From contig SMSO01000005.1 of NCBI GenBank assembly GCA_004764695.1, forward strand, positions 719,501 to 783,500: a DNA stretch of 64,000 bases. Reading direction: 5' to 3'. This DNA comes from Schizochytrium sp. TIO01. Lineage: Eukaryota; Sar; Bigyra; Thraustochytrida; Thraustochytriidae. Below the pieces are notes generated by a model. The model saw only the letters and a list, made by a program, of their open reading frames with translations, was not told the origin of the DNA and ran no database searches. Below, one piece after another: positions 31,001 through 39,900 of this stretch; the first letter of the stretch is position 1, and each line of letters opens with the position of its first letter. Both the position numbers and the translations under genes were made by a program.

Positions 31001-34000
31001 GAGCGGCAAAGGCGTACTGTCCTTGTTGCCAGGAAGGTGCGCCAGGTCTGTTGCTGTCCCTTCGAACACGTGCTGGCTATGAACCTTTTTTGCGGGATGA
31101 ATTCTTTCAAGATTTTGTTCTGGCAGCGCGTGCTCAGCTCTCCCGTCGATGCACCGATCTTTTACCTCCTCCTTCGAAACAGGGAATGTGCGAAGCATGT
31201 TCTGCGATAAGTAAAACGTTTGATTGGTCTAGAACGCTGGCACATCAAGCGTCGTTCAATGCTGCTCTTATTCGAGGTGCTCAGGCTGCGCTTGTACATC
31301 TAAAAACAAGCGAGGCAGATTCTTTGTTAGCAGAACCTGAAGGTGTGCTTGATTTATATGGTGTAAACCCTTCAGGTGCACTATGTCAACAGAGCTCTGT
31401 ACTCTTAAAGACACCGTATGGCATCGTGGCTGGTAAGATCATTGATGTTTTTGAGACTGGGCGTTTGATGAAAACATTTTGTCTTCAACAGGAAGATCAC
31501 TTTCTCCCATGTCACGCTTCTATCTTCAACGCAGGGGGTGTGGACGGCTTGTACCCATTCTATGTGTCAGATGAAGCAGCAATTGCTGCACTTGAAGTTG
31601 CACGTCTTAAAGGTCTATTCTCAACACTCGATGAACCATTAAGTCCGAAGTCACCGGGGTCCCCAACAGGGCGAATGCCTGGAAAGCATGCTGGACTAAC
31701 GGTCTGGGAAAGACAGGGTGCTACTTTGGTGAGGCGTACAGGATATCTCAGTGAGAGGGACCGTGACGCACTTCTTCGTCTCGATTATAATGCGCTCTGC
31801 AAGCCAGTTGCGAAGAAGCAATCTGATAAGTTTGGACCTGCAAGCTGGTATCTTGATATGGTGGCTCATGTTGAGCTCGAGGGCGGAGAGCAGCGGTGGA
31901 TCCCAGTTGCTCATTTATGCTCCGTGCCAGATGAACCTAAATTCAAATTCCCCGAAGTTCATACTCTATTGAAACTTTGCGACGAAGCAATGCCGTCAAA
32001 GACTTTGATCAAGGAGAGTAACAGAGATGGTATAGCAGCACTCAAAACTCTTCGAGACTGCCTTAGAGTGTTGTGTCAGGCTTCAGGTTTGGAAGATCGG
32101 TCTGAGAGTATTGGAAACGCTTTAATTCAATCCTCGAAGGACACCATTCTTGCGATTCTAAATCTTGCTCTCTCCAACAACGAAAAGCTTACAGCTGAAT
32201 TTTTGAAGAAGTGTGGTTGCAGAGAAGGCTTGAGCCCCGATGTTGCTCGTGTCCTTCGTCAAGTTTCCGGCAACACACGCACATCGCTTCGTCTCTTGGA
32301 AGCTGCGAGTATACGTTTGCACGAACGACTTTGCACGGAAGAAAACTCTTTTGGCACGAACAGTGGCAGCAGTGTCCTTACCAAAGGTAGTTGTTTCGAA
32401 GAAAACGGTGATTCAAATAGCACTACACAGGTCCTCTCTAGAGTGGGGGGGTGCCAGAGTACAACTCAGGCGGTTTCTGCACAGGGTCAGCCACGCCAAT
32501 CCTCCTCTTTGTTTAGCTTAGAAACAATGAGCGGAGATATACAACTCGATCAGCGAGGGCTTCGTGCTCAAGGCGTAGGCAACTTTTCGACCGTTCGTTT
32601 GAAGCAAATTGTTCCTCCTATGGCTTCTGAAGCAGGTCTAGACGGTGTCATTGCTCTTAAAGAAGGGAAGTGGTACTACGAAGTTGTTCTTATGAGTGAC
32701 CAAGCCATGCAAATTGGTTGGGCCGACTCCCGCTTTCAAACTTCAGTGGAGCAGTCGATAGGTGTTGGGAACCATGCCAATAGTTGGGCATTCGATGGAT
32801 TTCGGGGACGATTTTTATCGGGTAGCGAAATTCATTCCTACGGACCAGGAATGCCATGGCAGGTTGGGGATGTTGTTGGATGCTCACTTGATATTGATGC
32901 ATCAATTCTGTCCTATTCGCTCAATGGATTGAACCTTGGCATCGCTACGAGACTTCCTTCAGTTTCAGAAGGGCTATTTCCAGCTGTCTCGTTTACGATG
33001 GGACAAAGCGCTCGCTTCGTGCTTGATAACTTTAACTATTCTCCGCAGGATGGATACCAGAGTATTCTAAACTCATTAGGGGGTACTAGTTGCAAGATGT
33101 TTATGCCATCATTGAATGAGGATCTGGCCGAAATTGAACAAGATATTCAATTTATTCAGGAGACACTGGGACAAGATGACGGCACAATAGCGGGAGATGG
33201 TGCACCATTAGACCAATCTCCTCAAGAGTTTCAAGAAAATGCTGCGCATTCACCATCTCAGGAGGAAAGAGGTCAACGCATAGTCGATGCTTTGCTTGCA
33301 ACTGGGTTACCTATGGAGTGGTGTCGACGCGCGGTAGATCATGTGGCTCGAGAAGCAGAAGAAACGGGGTCAGCATTCGACGAAAATGCTGCAATATCGT
33401 GGGTTATGGATCGTATGATGCAAGAGGATGGTCAAGAAAGTCTTATCCGAAGTATGGTTCTCGAGGGTGCAGGCATCGGTATGTCTGAAAACAGCGAGCG
33501 ACATGATGATGCGAAGACGCCGCGGGAGTTTCTGGTGTACGAGGAGGCTTTATCAGGAGATGCCTTTAATCTGGAAGCCGAAGTTGCTCAAAGTCAGATG
33601 CAGAGTTACTCAAGCTCCCCAGTCTGGGAACGTGTAACAACTGCCGCCTTCGATGAACCTACAGGCGCTCAAGCACGGAGACGCGCGATTGCAACGACTT
33701 GGTCCGAAGCAAGCGGTTCTACGTCTACGTCCTTGATTGGAGGGGATTCTGCTGCCCTGGGAGGTCTTTCTCTTTCTATTCCAACTCTTGGAAAGTCCAA
33801 TAATTTTGATCGAGGTGAACTACCCATCCCCGCTCTTTTACAATTTGTAGAAAGAGCACGCTCATCTGAGCTTGAAGCTTGTACAGTAGCGGTAAATAGC
33901 GCTCTGACTATTGAGTATGCGAGATCGAGCCTTCTTGCTTTGGCTAACGCTTCGTCGGCTTTGTTTCAGATTGGGAAACATGAAGATTGGATTAAGCTCA

Positions 34001-35658
34001 TGCGTCTCACTCTATTTAGAGGTGTCAATTTATATGAGCACCTTCATATTTACCCGTTACCGAGACCCTATTTAAGCACATCTGGCTATGATGCATTGCA
34101 GCATGTACTTGCGGGTGCTTCTCAAGAGCTTCTTCATTCTCTGACCACTGAGGCCTTACGAGATTTACGTCGTGCCACAAAACCTGCTTTTGGGTCTGTT
34201 TCATGGGGCTCCATACGGGGCACACGGCGATACACCATTATGTCTGTGATCAACAGCACATCTCGTTATGACCCTCAACTTGATCATGCACTATGTGTAG
34301 CGACTAATGGTTTTCGAGGTGAACCGCATCTCATGTTGAGTGATGAAGAAGCTTTGACTCAGCCCAGTGTTGAGCTTGCAGTCTTTCTTCTTAGCGGTAT
34401 ATTGGATACCGTACGGGAGACCCCAGATTTTGATCCGGAAAGTTCTGTAATTATATCAGCCGACATTCTTGGTCAGCTTGTGGACTGCCTCTTTTGCAAG
34501 AATGTGGCGATGAAAGATGCAATCATTCGTCTCTGTAGCAAGGTCCTACGATCTGTAATTCGCTTATTTCAGCAAGGCAGTGTCTCAGCAGATTGGTCGC
34601 GTAAACTTCTGTCTTGTATTCCTGTTCCAATTCTGCAGCGACTATTTACAAAGCGCTATCAGAAGGAGCAACCATTCTTGAATGGAACGCAACATACAGG
34701 CTATATCCATGGTCTTCTTGAGCTTTTAGTCGCTGTTGAACGACTTGAGCGTCTTCTGAAATGTAGAAGCTCAGCTACTTTGAATTCAGCAGACGATGCA
34801 AACAAAATCAGTTCCAATCTTCGTTTGAATGCGAGCCATATTACCGAGGATTCAATTCTTTTAACATGGAAGCGGGGTCTTGTTAGCTCTTCCTCACAGT
34901 CAGATTTTCACAACGAAGAAGATGCAGATCATATTGATCAAAGCGAAAGAGTGCACGGCTCTGGGGAAGCGAATGCCCGCAGAGAGTCAGCCTCCATCTC
35001 TCGAATCAATTTCCGCCGTGGCAGTGGTCAAGCTGATTCCGGGTCTAATCGCTCACACGATACTTTTGCAAGCGAGTATGGGCGAGGAGACGACGAACAA
35101 CCCTCACCATATGGATCATTCCGTGGTATAGATTTGGCTGAAGATGATTCAAATGGAGGTACTGCAGACCCCCAATCAAGTCTACGTCATATTGGCCGAA
35201 CTCGGGCCTCAGTGAATCGTGAGCCTTCAGATAGAATAGCGCAGCAGGAAGAGTTTAGAGTCCGCCCAGGCACCGTGAGAGTTCTTGAATACTCTCTTGA
35301 CCGTGAAGGCTTAGAGTGGAAGACTCTTGCAGAGCTACCAGCTGCTGCTCAAAGTTATCTCATGGAGTGTGCCCATCCAGATACAACGTATCGGTTTAGG
35401 ATGCGGCTTCGGGCACCATTTGAGGAAGATGTTCAGTCCCCAGGCTCCACTAAAACCCGAACACCTACTGGTCCAGTTACAATCGTCGATACTCTTTTAC
35501 AGCCTGTTCTTATGCTGAGCTCAGAGCAGTGTGGGCCAAACTTAATTCTAAGTAGTCTCAATCGCTCTGTGAGGAATACTGTGAATAAAAAATGGAATGC
35601 TGTGCGCTGTAATGTTGGATTTACTCGTGGGGTTCCATTCATGGGAAGTGCACATTGA
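25039..35658 (+). CDS. Giant RCC1/ConA-like/SPRY/UBA/FN3 protein, N-terminal part (frame break at end)
   Basis: This is a HERC-like scaffold of about 3,888 residues when joined with the next entry. Seven RCC1 repeats occupy residues about 385-820 (for example FTFGKGDHGKLGHG, YTWGNGDKNRLGHG), enough for one seven-bladed propeller. A LamG/ConA-like sandwich lies at about 1680-1905 (GFSLSFWM to MWHQKSATDSEMLQLYKLG). A Cys pair region (CPCC, CEAC) follows near 2000-2050. The first SPRY domain is at about 2510-2665 (WYYEVVL, QIGWAD, SYSLNG), a UBA-like helix bundle at about 2745-2800, and a split FN3-like module at about 3262-3457. The second SPRY begins at about 3507, and the frame ends inside it. 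RCC1 plus SPRY recalls HERC1-type ubiquitin ligases, but no HECT domain is found. A role in ubiquitin signalling or GTPase regulation is inference. Confidence 0.9.
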   Translation: MASSHGVAAPLRARPVVGLEEADPIEQFCEELAVLELAKRLRSRDDVEQFLHATRSALFKAPTVEFDPFTLPDILEIGSPKSILGPDIDEPLLSTCPEDTNLPMNVRLGVEVFLQMISALDLANNPHALSALLRRLPNMLQELPPLSLTDSCMVAREVYIDTQMRLANLSGNDGHELDNFQKRKAKIARELERRKRMSAAMTANAGIPSAVSRVLEDAYYGTVSSVRHRKHQKQAAGTSRKVYTGPAFLENDSHSHQTDLTHGNLLSTWLGLSIKRGALSGLAKVIRVLLHHGSTVNATTFLSNTRPTERAESEEETKSPEAYDRSSMSVRCEQESLITDFKGPSLLQQEASEDLDVETFLREIAVVQTNTVLQAFQPPEQGDIGGTLFTFGKGDHGKLGHGKCTEVDPNPQPHLHEHCPDGYCTENIKSPRMVLDLESVSVCKVASLSTHSVALSSEGVLYTWGNGDKNRLGHGTTAKEYYPRIVNSLLTRPPVVDIACGLGHTLALLENGHLYAWGNGGNGRLGLGDTEDRALACLVTKFVTDPSDEKYLQDPVKQSSFKMPAGIRLVGLHCGASHSMAVAEDGRCFTWGKNNQGQCGHGDVADKLYPQLVEYFVKNNAAKEQQGSDDEGPRLVDVDNSIRSMAGGWEHTLALTRDGRLFSFGSGYKDSRRSGLPPVLGHGGTEREPRPRQILALQSQTIKYCTCGWDHSMAINEHGHVYSWGAGTNGKLGHGDEESHPLPKRVESLIRENVRIVQVEAGCEHSVAVSDEGYLFTWGHGDSGRLGHATSRTEKRPKRVESLVEQGLPVLTVAVGDKYNLVLIQSDAAIKASQVSSTYSAKDTAEQETEQHKQDEECDETDPEVFPEEKNGQTFLKENDRIQSDVFKVKASLAESTKKTMGRSSQGALEKGRLSEALLGLASFELPCDDDELLSEWLLRADRSALFVLAHMERIASNVANVFISEGMNTNDGENETSNTSTQQSSSIYAPGYIPSWKQFSVSNQSSDKSSCDTTHNDEEQDDRGSIFVPGTRAWKEAIWRNLLDGGSLDKISLPYCIETTSEGFSGLVQLLKETLSLIKTQQQDHQTSAEYQCACQEGQDSCSDARWFAIWATLRIVCVNLMTLNKLEAKEGSQEYRLKPSGAKWDLTMKQLHEVLLKIVGMDFEGHKARQASSNSPRSNNSDKRITCFEINEKAKQEVVMVAATALQEGFKEFYPTAESRLGLLRYMLETSTKARAGGDSNSRVLDILMTNLARDDAMQPLVAGMASSEFDTLSLLSDLLQNSHRPSHCQLLLAFQSHAFAVWSDTEYSKLRDVLIQFSVQVFNVSASRVVAMKNKTLESDKLLSVVLPQLVSALIVTQTVPLKEQSALLPPLRALFDCMIKSSMTSVVAGETGRLVARLCGKFLCQDLCQGLGELLLYIRHVKTKPTLVAELTYHLPYARTWCGESIVVCGNPDLFGPTRSEVTRLNNQNLLHKRNQACVPLETAVAFICELVVLDTSSSAQIALISLIAAHQENISAKQLETLLDAVLSRYESVNHFQSQEICSSNNFTFNSDLEQIWRSMIALATAASKRPDLSTSTLRRKFSDWVVSEISILNKELHDYAEHETRLGMFLSEGAFVSTQLNGKLVPESIPEGSIQAEDDDDLDRAVDKVLRGALGENATASNTAELVAQVPPDQIAAKGFSLSFWMTKSSGHTLDEELLDGNPRVILARCQRRDNEDDGPLQSQHPLLQQGLSCEEHSIVAHPIILLRKPDRGDKCSSQDAVVEVLISTILLEDAKRSTLVEHASVGVPIDSFQSWMYVSISVDMVSRSLILSVNGGKFSKIVKLRGQVLRKTSSSVPVRFGGWKGSTEISKANADQCTAAQDGCSLNFFSRVLDRGAPVVVSDVMWHQKSATDSEMLQLYKLGRCADWQASAARAELHANRLLQFVEDGLLPLSQNGLALTKELFSLTRWLSVQQRVLLVLEAHEDWSGLLKLYQGYVKTRAAKAYCPCCQEGAPGLLLSLRTRAGYEPFLRDEFFQDFVLAARAQLSRRCTDLLPPPSKQGMCEACSAISKTFDWSRTLAHQASFNAALIRGAQAALVHLKTSEADSLLAEPEGVLDLYGVNPSGALCQQSSVLLKTPYGIVAGKIIDVFETGRLMKTFCLQQEDHFLPCHASIFNAGGVDGLYPFYVSDEAAIAALEVARLKGLFSTLDEPLSPKSPGSPTGRMPGKHAGLTVWERQGATLVRRTGYLSERDRDALLRLDYNALCKPVAKKQSDKFGPASWYLDMVAHVELEGGEQRWIPVAHLCSVPDEPKFKFPEVHTLLKLCDEAMPSKTLIKESNRDGIAALKTLRDCLRVLCQASGLEDRSESIGNALIQSSKDTILAILNLALSNNEKLTAEFLKKCGCREGLSPDVARVLRQVSGNTRTSLRLLEAASIRLHERLCTEENSFGTNSGSSVLTKGSCFEENGDSNSTTQVLSRVGGCQSTTQAVSAQGQPRQSSSLFSLETMSGDIQLDQRGLRAQGVGNFSTVRLKQIVPPMASEAGLDGVIALKEGKWYYEVVLMSDQAMQIGWADSRFQTSVEQSIGVGNHANSWAFDGFRGRFLSGSEIHSYGPGMPWQVGDVVGCSLDIDASILSYSLNGLNLGIATRLPSVSEGLFPAVSFTMGQSARFVLDNFNYSPQDGYQSILNSLGGTSCKMFMPSLNEDLAEIEQDIQFIQETLGQDDGTIAGDGAPLDQSPQEFQENAAHSPSQEERGQRIVDALLATGLPMEWCRRAVDHVAREAEETGSAFDENAAISWVMDRMMQEDGQESLIRSMVLEGAGIGMSENSERHDDAKTPREFLVYEEALSGDAFNLEAEVAQSQMQSYSSSPVWERVTTAAFDEPTGAQARRRAIATTWSEASGSTSTSLIGGDSAALGGLSLSIPTLGKSNNFDRGELPIPALLQFVERARSSELEACTVAVNSALTIEYARSSLLALANASSALFQIGKHEDWIKLMRLTLFRGVNLYEHLHIYPLPRPYLSTSGYDALQHVLAGASQELLHSLTTEALRDLRRATKPAFGSVSWGSIRGTRRYTIMSVINSTSRYDPQLDHALCVATNGFRGEPHLMLSDEEALTQPSVELAVFLLSGILDTVRETPDFDPESSVIISADILGQLVDCLFCKNVAMKDAIIRLCSKVLRSVIRLFQQGSVSADWSRKLLSCIPVPILQRLFTKRYQKEQPFLNGTQHTGYIHGLLELLVAVERLERLLKCRSSATLNSADDANKISSNLRLNASHITEDSILLTWKRGLVSSSSQSDFHNEEDADHIDQSERVHGSGEANARRESASISRINFRRGSGQADSGSNRSHDTFASEYGRGDDEQPSPYGSFRGIDLAEDDSNGGTADPQSSLRHIGRTRASVNREPSDRIAQQEEFRVRPGTVRVLEYSLDREGLEWKTLAELPAAAQSYLMECAHPDTTYRFRMRLRAPFEEDVQSPGSTKTRTPTGPVTIVDTLLQPVLMLSSEQCGPNLILSSLNRSVRNTVNKKWNAVRCNVGFTRGVPFMGSAH

Positions 35659-36706
35659 TCATTGTGTGAGCAAAAATATTTTTGTTGGAGTTTGCACCAA
35701 GGAAGCTAGCATGGATAACTATGTTGGTGCTGATGCCTACGGTTGGGCGTACCTATCTAATCGTGCAATTTGGCATAATAAGTCGAAGCTGAAGAGTTAC
35801 GGCGAGGTTTTCCGAGAGGGAGATGTGATTCGTGTTACTTTGGACTGCGATGCCAGAACACTCAGCTTTGCAAGAAACGGTATCGACTATGGTGTTGCGG
35901 TTGAATCTTTGCAGCCCGATATGTATTTTCCTGCTGTGAGCCTTTACAATGAAAAGGATGCTGTGACAATTCGATTTATGTCTAAAGACTCTGATGTGGA
36001 CGAAACTCAAGTATCGAGCAATCTTGGTACAGCTACTGCAAACCGGACTGTAAAGCATGTCTACCTTATACAGACGCTACTTGAACTTCTTGAAGGCAAA
36101 GTAGCTGTTTCTGATCTAGAACCCACATTGACTACACGTCTACAAAATATGCTAGCATGTCTACCGCCCACTATTCGAGAGCGTCGTAAGTCTCTCTCAC
36201 GTAGCCAAACAGTTCCAGCTTTGGAAGCAGATCCTGATACTAAGGATGAGCTTCCAACAACGTCGCAAACATATTCAGACCATAGCGCAGAGCTACATCA
36301 GGAGTCAGGGTCTATCGGGAAAAAACTACAGAACCTGCTTACTGGTTGGACTCTAGAGCAAGATAAACATCTGTGCTCTATACTACGCTCTCTGTCTGTT
36401 GTTGAGCAAGACTTTTCTTCAGCAAGTTTAGAAAGTGTTGTATTGAACAGAGAATGTCTTGAGCAATATACCGAAGAGAAGGTACGTGCCCGAGCATGCT
36501 TATTTCTTCTGGTTCATCAACTACTTGCCGAATCATGGCCTCTAGTGGAAGATTTCTCAAACATTTCGGACGATTCCTACGAGACAAGCATGCGGAAGGA
36601 CGTGCCATTTCACACTTTGGCTGAAAGCCAGCGACAGAGTTTGTCATTGTGCGGTCCTGGTAGTGTTCTCGAGCATCTAAGACTTCGGGATTGTGACTTA
36701 TTCTAG
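35642..36706 (+). CDS. Giant RCC1/SPRY protein, C-terminal part
   Basis: The second SPRY domain continues here in a different frame. The previous frame ends ...FTRGVPF and this one resumes with WEVHIDH, the tryptophan-containing strand expected at that point in SPRY domains, then YGEVFREGD, RVTLDCDARTLSFARNG and PAVSLY. One extra base (35641) accounts for the break. About 354 residues are encoded from this point, ending LRDCDLF. After the SPRY comes a helical tail with no HECT, RING or other catalytic domain. An ATG at 35597 lies in this frame but before the break, so it is unlikely to be a real start. Confidence 0.85.
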   Translation, partial: WEVHIDHCVSKNIFVGVCTKEASMDNYVGADAYGWAYLSNRAIWHNKSKLKSYGEVFREGDVIRVTLDCDARTLSFARNGIDYGVAVESLQPDMYFPAVSLYNEKDAVTIRFMSKDSDVDETQVSSNLGTATANRTVKHVYLIQTLLELLEGKVAVSDLEPTLTTRLQNMLACLPPTIRERRKSLSRSQTVPALEADPDTKDELPTTSQTYSDHSAELHQESGSIGKKLQNLLTGWTLEQDKHLCSILRSLSVVEQDFSSASLESVVLNRECLEQYTEEKVRARACLFLLVHQLLAESWPLVEDFSNISDDSYETSMRKDVPFHTLAESQRQSLSLCGPGSVLEHLRLRDCDLF

Positions 36707-36954
36707 TGAGTAACCCTTAACTATTTTTAACGCTAAATTTTGCATATTCAATAAAATATTCTCTTCACGACGAATGCCATCAGATATATTGCTGGTTAAT
36801 ACTGTCAATAACTCTAACATTCAAACTTCTGAGCAAGGTTTTAAAAACATTGTTGATAAACTAGTGCACTGAAATTTAGAAAAAAAAAAATACGAAAATT
36901 ATTTTGTTTGTCATTCTAACGGTTTTTGCATCCTTTTTCCTGTTGTACTATTTT
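36707..36954. other. Convergent spacer, no gene
   Basis: An AT-rich stretch of about 250 bases separates the ends of the RCC1/SPRY gene and the K+ channel gene. It includes a run of As near 36880. It should contain both polyadenylation regions. Confidence 0.6.
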
Positions 36955-39900
36955 TCATGGAACAAAACTATACCTTTCACTATCTTGCGAAGCAACTTTT
37001 GTCGCTAGATCACTTTCCAGGGCGCCTGGCTCTGTTTGAGTTGATCTTATAGTGCCCTCCGGTTGAACTGAAGATAGAACAAATACCAAGTCCGCTTCAT
37101 TCAGATCCTCGTCAGCAGGCGGGTTTGTGCTCACATAACTATTCATCCGCAAGGCTTCTGAGGTACTGTGAGAAGAAGAATTCTCATTTTGAGTATTTAG
37201 CTGTCCAAACATCTGTCGCAGTAGACCAAGCGGAAGGATCCCCCTCTCTTTTGTAAGATATTGAAATAATGTTCCATACGAAGCACCAACAAAGTTTGGT
37301 GGAATCCTCATCTGGTACAGGTTGGAGTCAGAAAATGGTCCTACCCGTGTAATTAGTTCTTCACGAAGCTCATCTAGCAGCGAACTACCGTAGGATGAGA
37401 TGAGCATTTGAATCACTGACAGTAAATGAGGGTTGTAAAAGCTTTGACAAATGAGTATATCCAAAGTCGATGTTGGAAACACTTGTCCAGAAGCCAATAA
37501 TTTTAGCGTGCTCTCCTCTTGCTTCATTTTTTGTAAATGCTGTTCACCTTGTAAGGCATGAAAAATATCTGCCAAGTCAGCCATCGGAGCAGGAGTATCT
37601 ATCGAGTCGCCTTCCATACCTACGTCAAAGGAGACACTCTGGCCACCAAATTTTGATGGTAGATTATCATTTTTAGTCTCATTTGTAGTATCAATAAGAA
37701 GGTGAAGGTTGTCAGAGTTAACAATCTCAACAATTAAATCTACGTGAGGATTGATCTCGAGTATCATTTTTCGTACAAGAATAGCTTCTGCGTCTACTCC
37801 AGTTTGGGCATTCAGAGCATGGACCATGTCATTCTGGTGCTCATTGCTTTCTTTTGTTACAATTACAACAGTTCTTGCGAATTCGATACCAGCACGGTCG
37901 AGGTCATCGGGGTTAAGTGGTGTCCCACGCACAAAAAATAAGAATGGGAAATTTGAGAGTCTGCTCCAAACACTTTCAGTGGGTGGATGTTCAGCTAAGA
38001 GAACAATTGGTATGGTATCAGTGAGGTATTTGAGTCTCAGTGTCCGGACAAAGCTAATGATGTGATCCATGTTTCCAATTACTATAACGTGGTCTTTAAG
38101 ACTTGGGAGCTCTGCTGCTACTGACGATTCAATCGTCGCATGGCTGAGAGGGACTGATATTCTAGACATGTGAAAATGATGTGTGTCTTCTGTTTCATAT
38201 AGTGAAGTTTCCTTCGTAGTCGGCCCGCCAGGTCCTCCATTAAGATCATTACGCATAGCAGACCAAAGGCCACCCTTCTTAACTGCTGATGAAACATTGG
38301 TTGGGGAGGAAGGGTTTCCTTTATTGATAAAACCCATTTTTGAAACTGGTTGCTTTGACAGAGATTCAGAGAAACTATCGGGCCCAGATTTTGAGGTGTG
38401 AGACAGGGTAGTGCTAGCTGGGGGTAGGTTTGTATGTAGTTCTGCTGTTTGAGATCGCATTGCAGCTAGGTCGCGCAGTACACCCCGAGCGGTACGGTGA
38501 GACGAATCAAGGGAAAGGTGCCGTAGCATAGATGCACTGCGTTCATCTTCAGCAATTACGTAAGCATGTGCATGGAAAGTGCCAACATCGGGTATGCAAA
38601 ATGAGCCAGGGTTAAGGATTACTCTTTGTCGCTGTGTAAGTGGGGCACGAAGATCGATAGCGAACAGAACAATTCCAAGACGCCTATATAGAATTTCAGA
38701 TGCATCAGCAAAAGGCACTCCAGTGAATGCGTTTCCAAGCATGACGCGATAAATCTCATATCCAGACCCACGTTTATAGTCATGCATCCAATCAGAAGAG
38801 CGCCGCATCTTGGTTTCTCTCAGATGCCGCGAGGACATCTGTTTTCCTACAGGCGCTGGTGCTACAGCATTGTGTCTTTTGGAATTAGTTGAGTCAGCTC
38901 CTCGATCCCCACCCATCGTATATGCCTTACCAAACGTATGATCATCGACTGCTACGGAATCGTCACCCTCCATGGAGCCCACCAAATTACTGAGCATAGT
39001 CACGAACCCAGGACACAAACATGACTTTGCTATGATATCCATTTTAACCTGCTCAATACTAATGACCTGGTCCGCAAGATGGCAAGGTATACTTGCACGA
39101 CTAATCGTGAACAATGCTCTACTTTCAGCTCGGAGGAACTGAACGCAAACTAAGATGTCGGAACGATTATGATGCATAGCAAAACGTTTGATAGAGAGTG
39201 CTTTCAAAATAGCAACAGCATCGTCGTTATGGGGAGTTGAAGTAAACTTGTTCGCCAATATGAAGCATGCACTTGCAAAATCTACCTTTGCTCGAGCTAA
39301 ATCGTGGGAGCTTAACGGGGAACCGTCTAGATATGTTGTCCTGGATCTGTATGCTGGCAGCTCTAAAACCTTTAGAAGCGAGAGAGAAGGAGTTCCCTGC
39401 ATTAAAAATACAACGTGCAAGGTGGCAGTTCCATGATCAGGGTGATAGAGCTCCTTTAAGAAATCCCTTGCACTTACAGCATCTGTGTACCCTGTTACAA
39501 TTACATGACAAATATGAGGTGATGCTTGATATTCTGCACGTTTGTAGATTGTTGTACTCCCAATATTGCGCATAATTATATTTGTCCACTTTGGAATGTA
39601 CAAAAGTGTGAGACAGATAATGCCTGTTACAATCATTTTACCTGGAACTGTTACCATACAAATATCTCCATATCCAACTGTTGAAAAGGTTACAACCATA
39701 AAGTACATGATTTCGTGGTAGGCAAGCTGTGTCTCTCGAAGGACAAGCCGGAAACTATTTTCAACCGTGAAGATGACTGCAGCCAGGAAAATAAGGCCAG
39801 TCAATACATGCAGAAAAACCATACCAATTTCCTTTTTTTGCTCTTGTTTGAGGTATAAAAGTAGACGTCGTAGGCGTAGAAGGCGGAATATGCGAATGTA

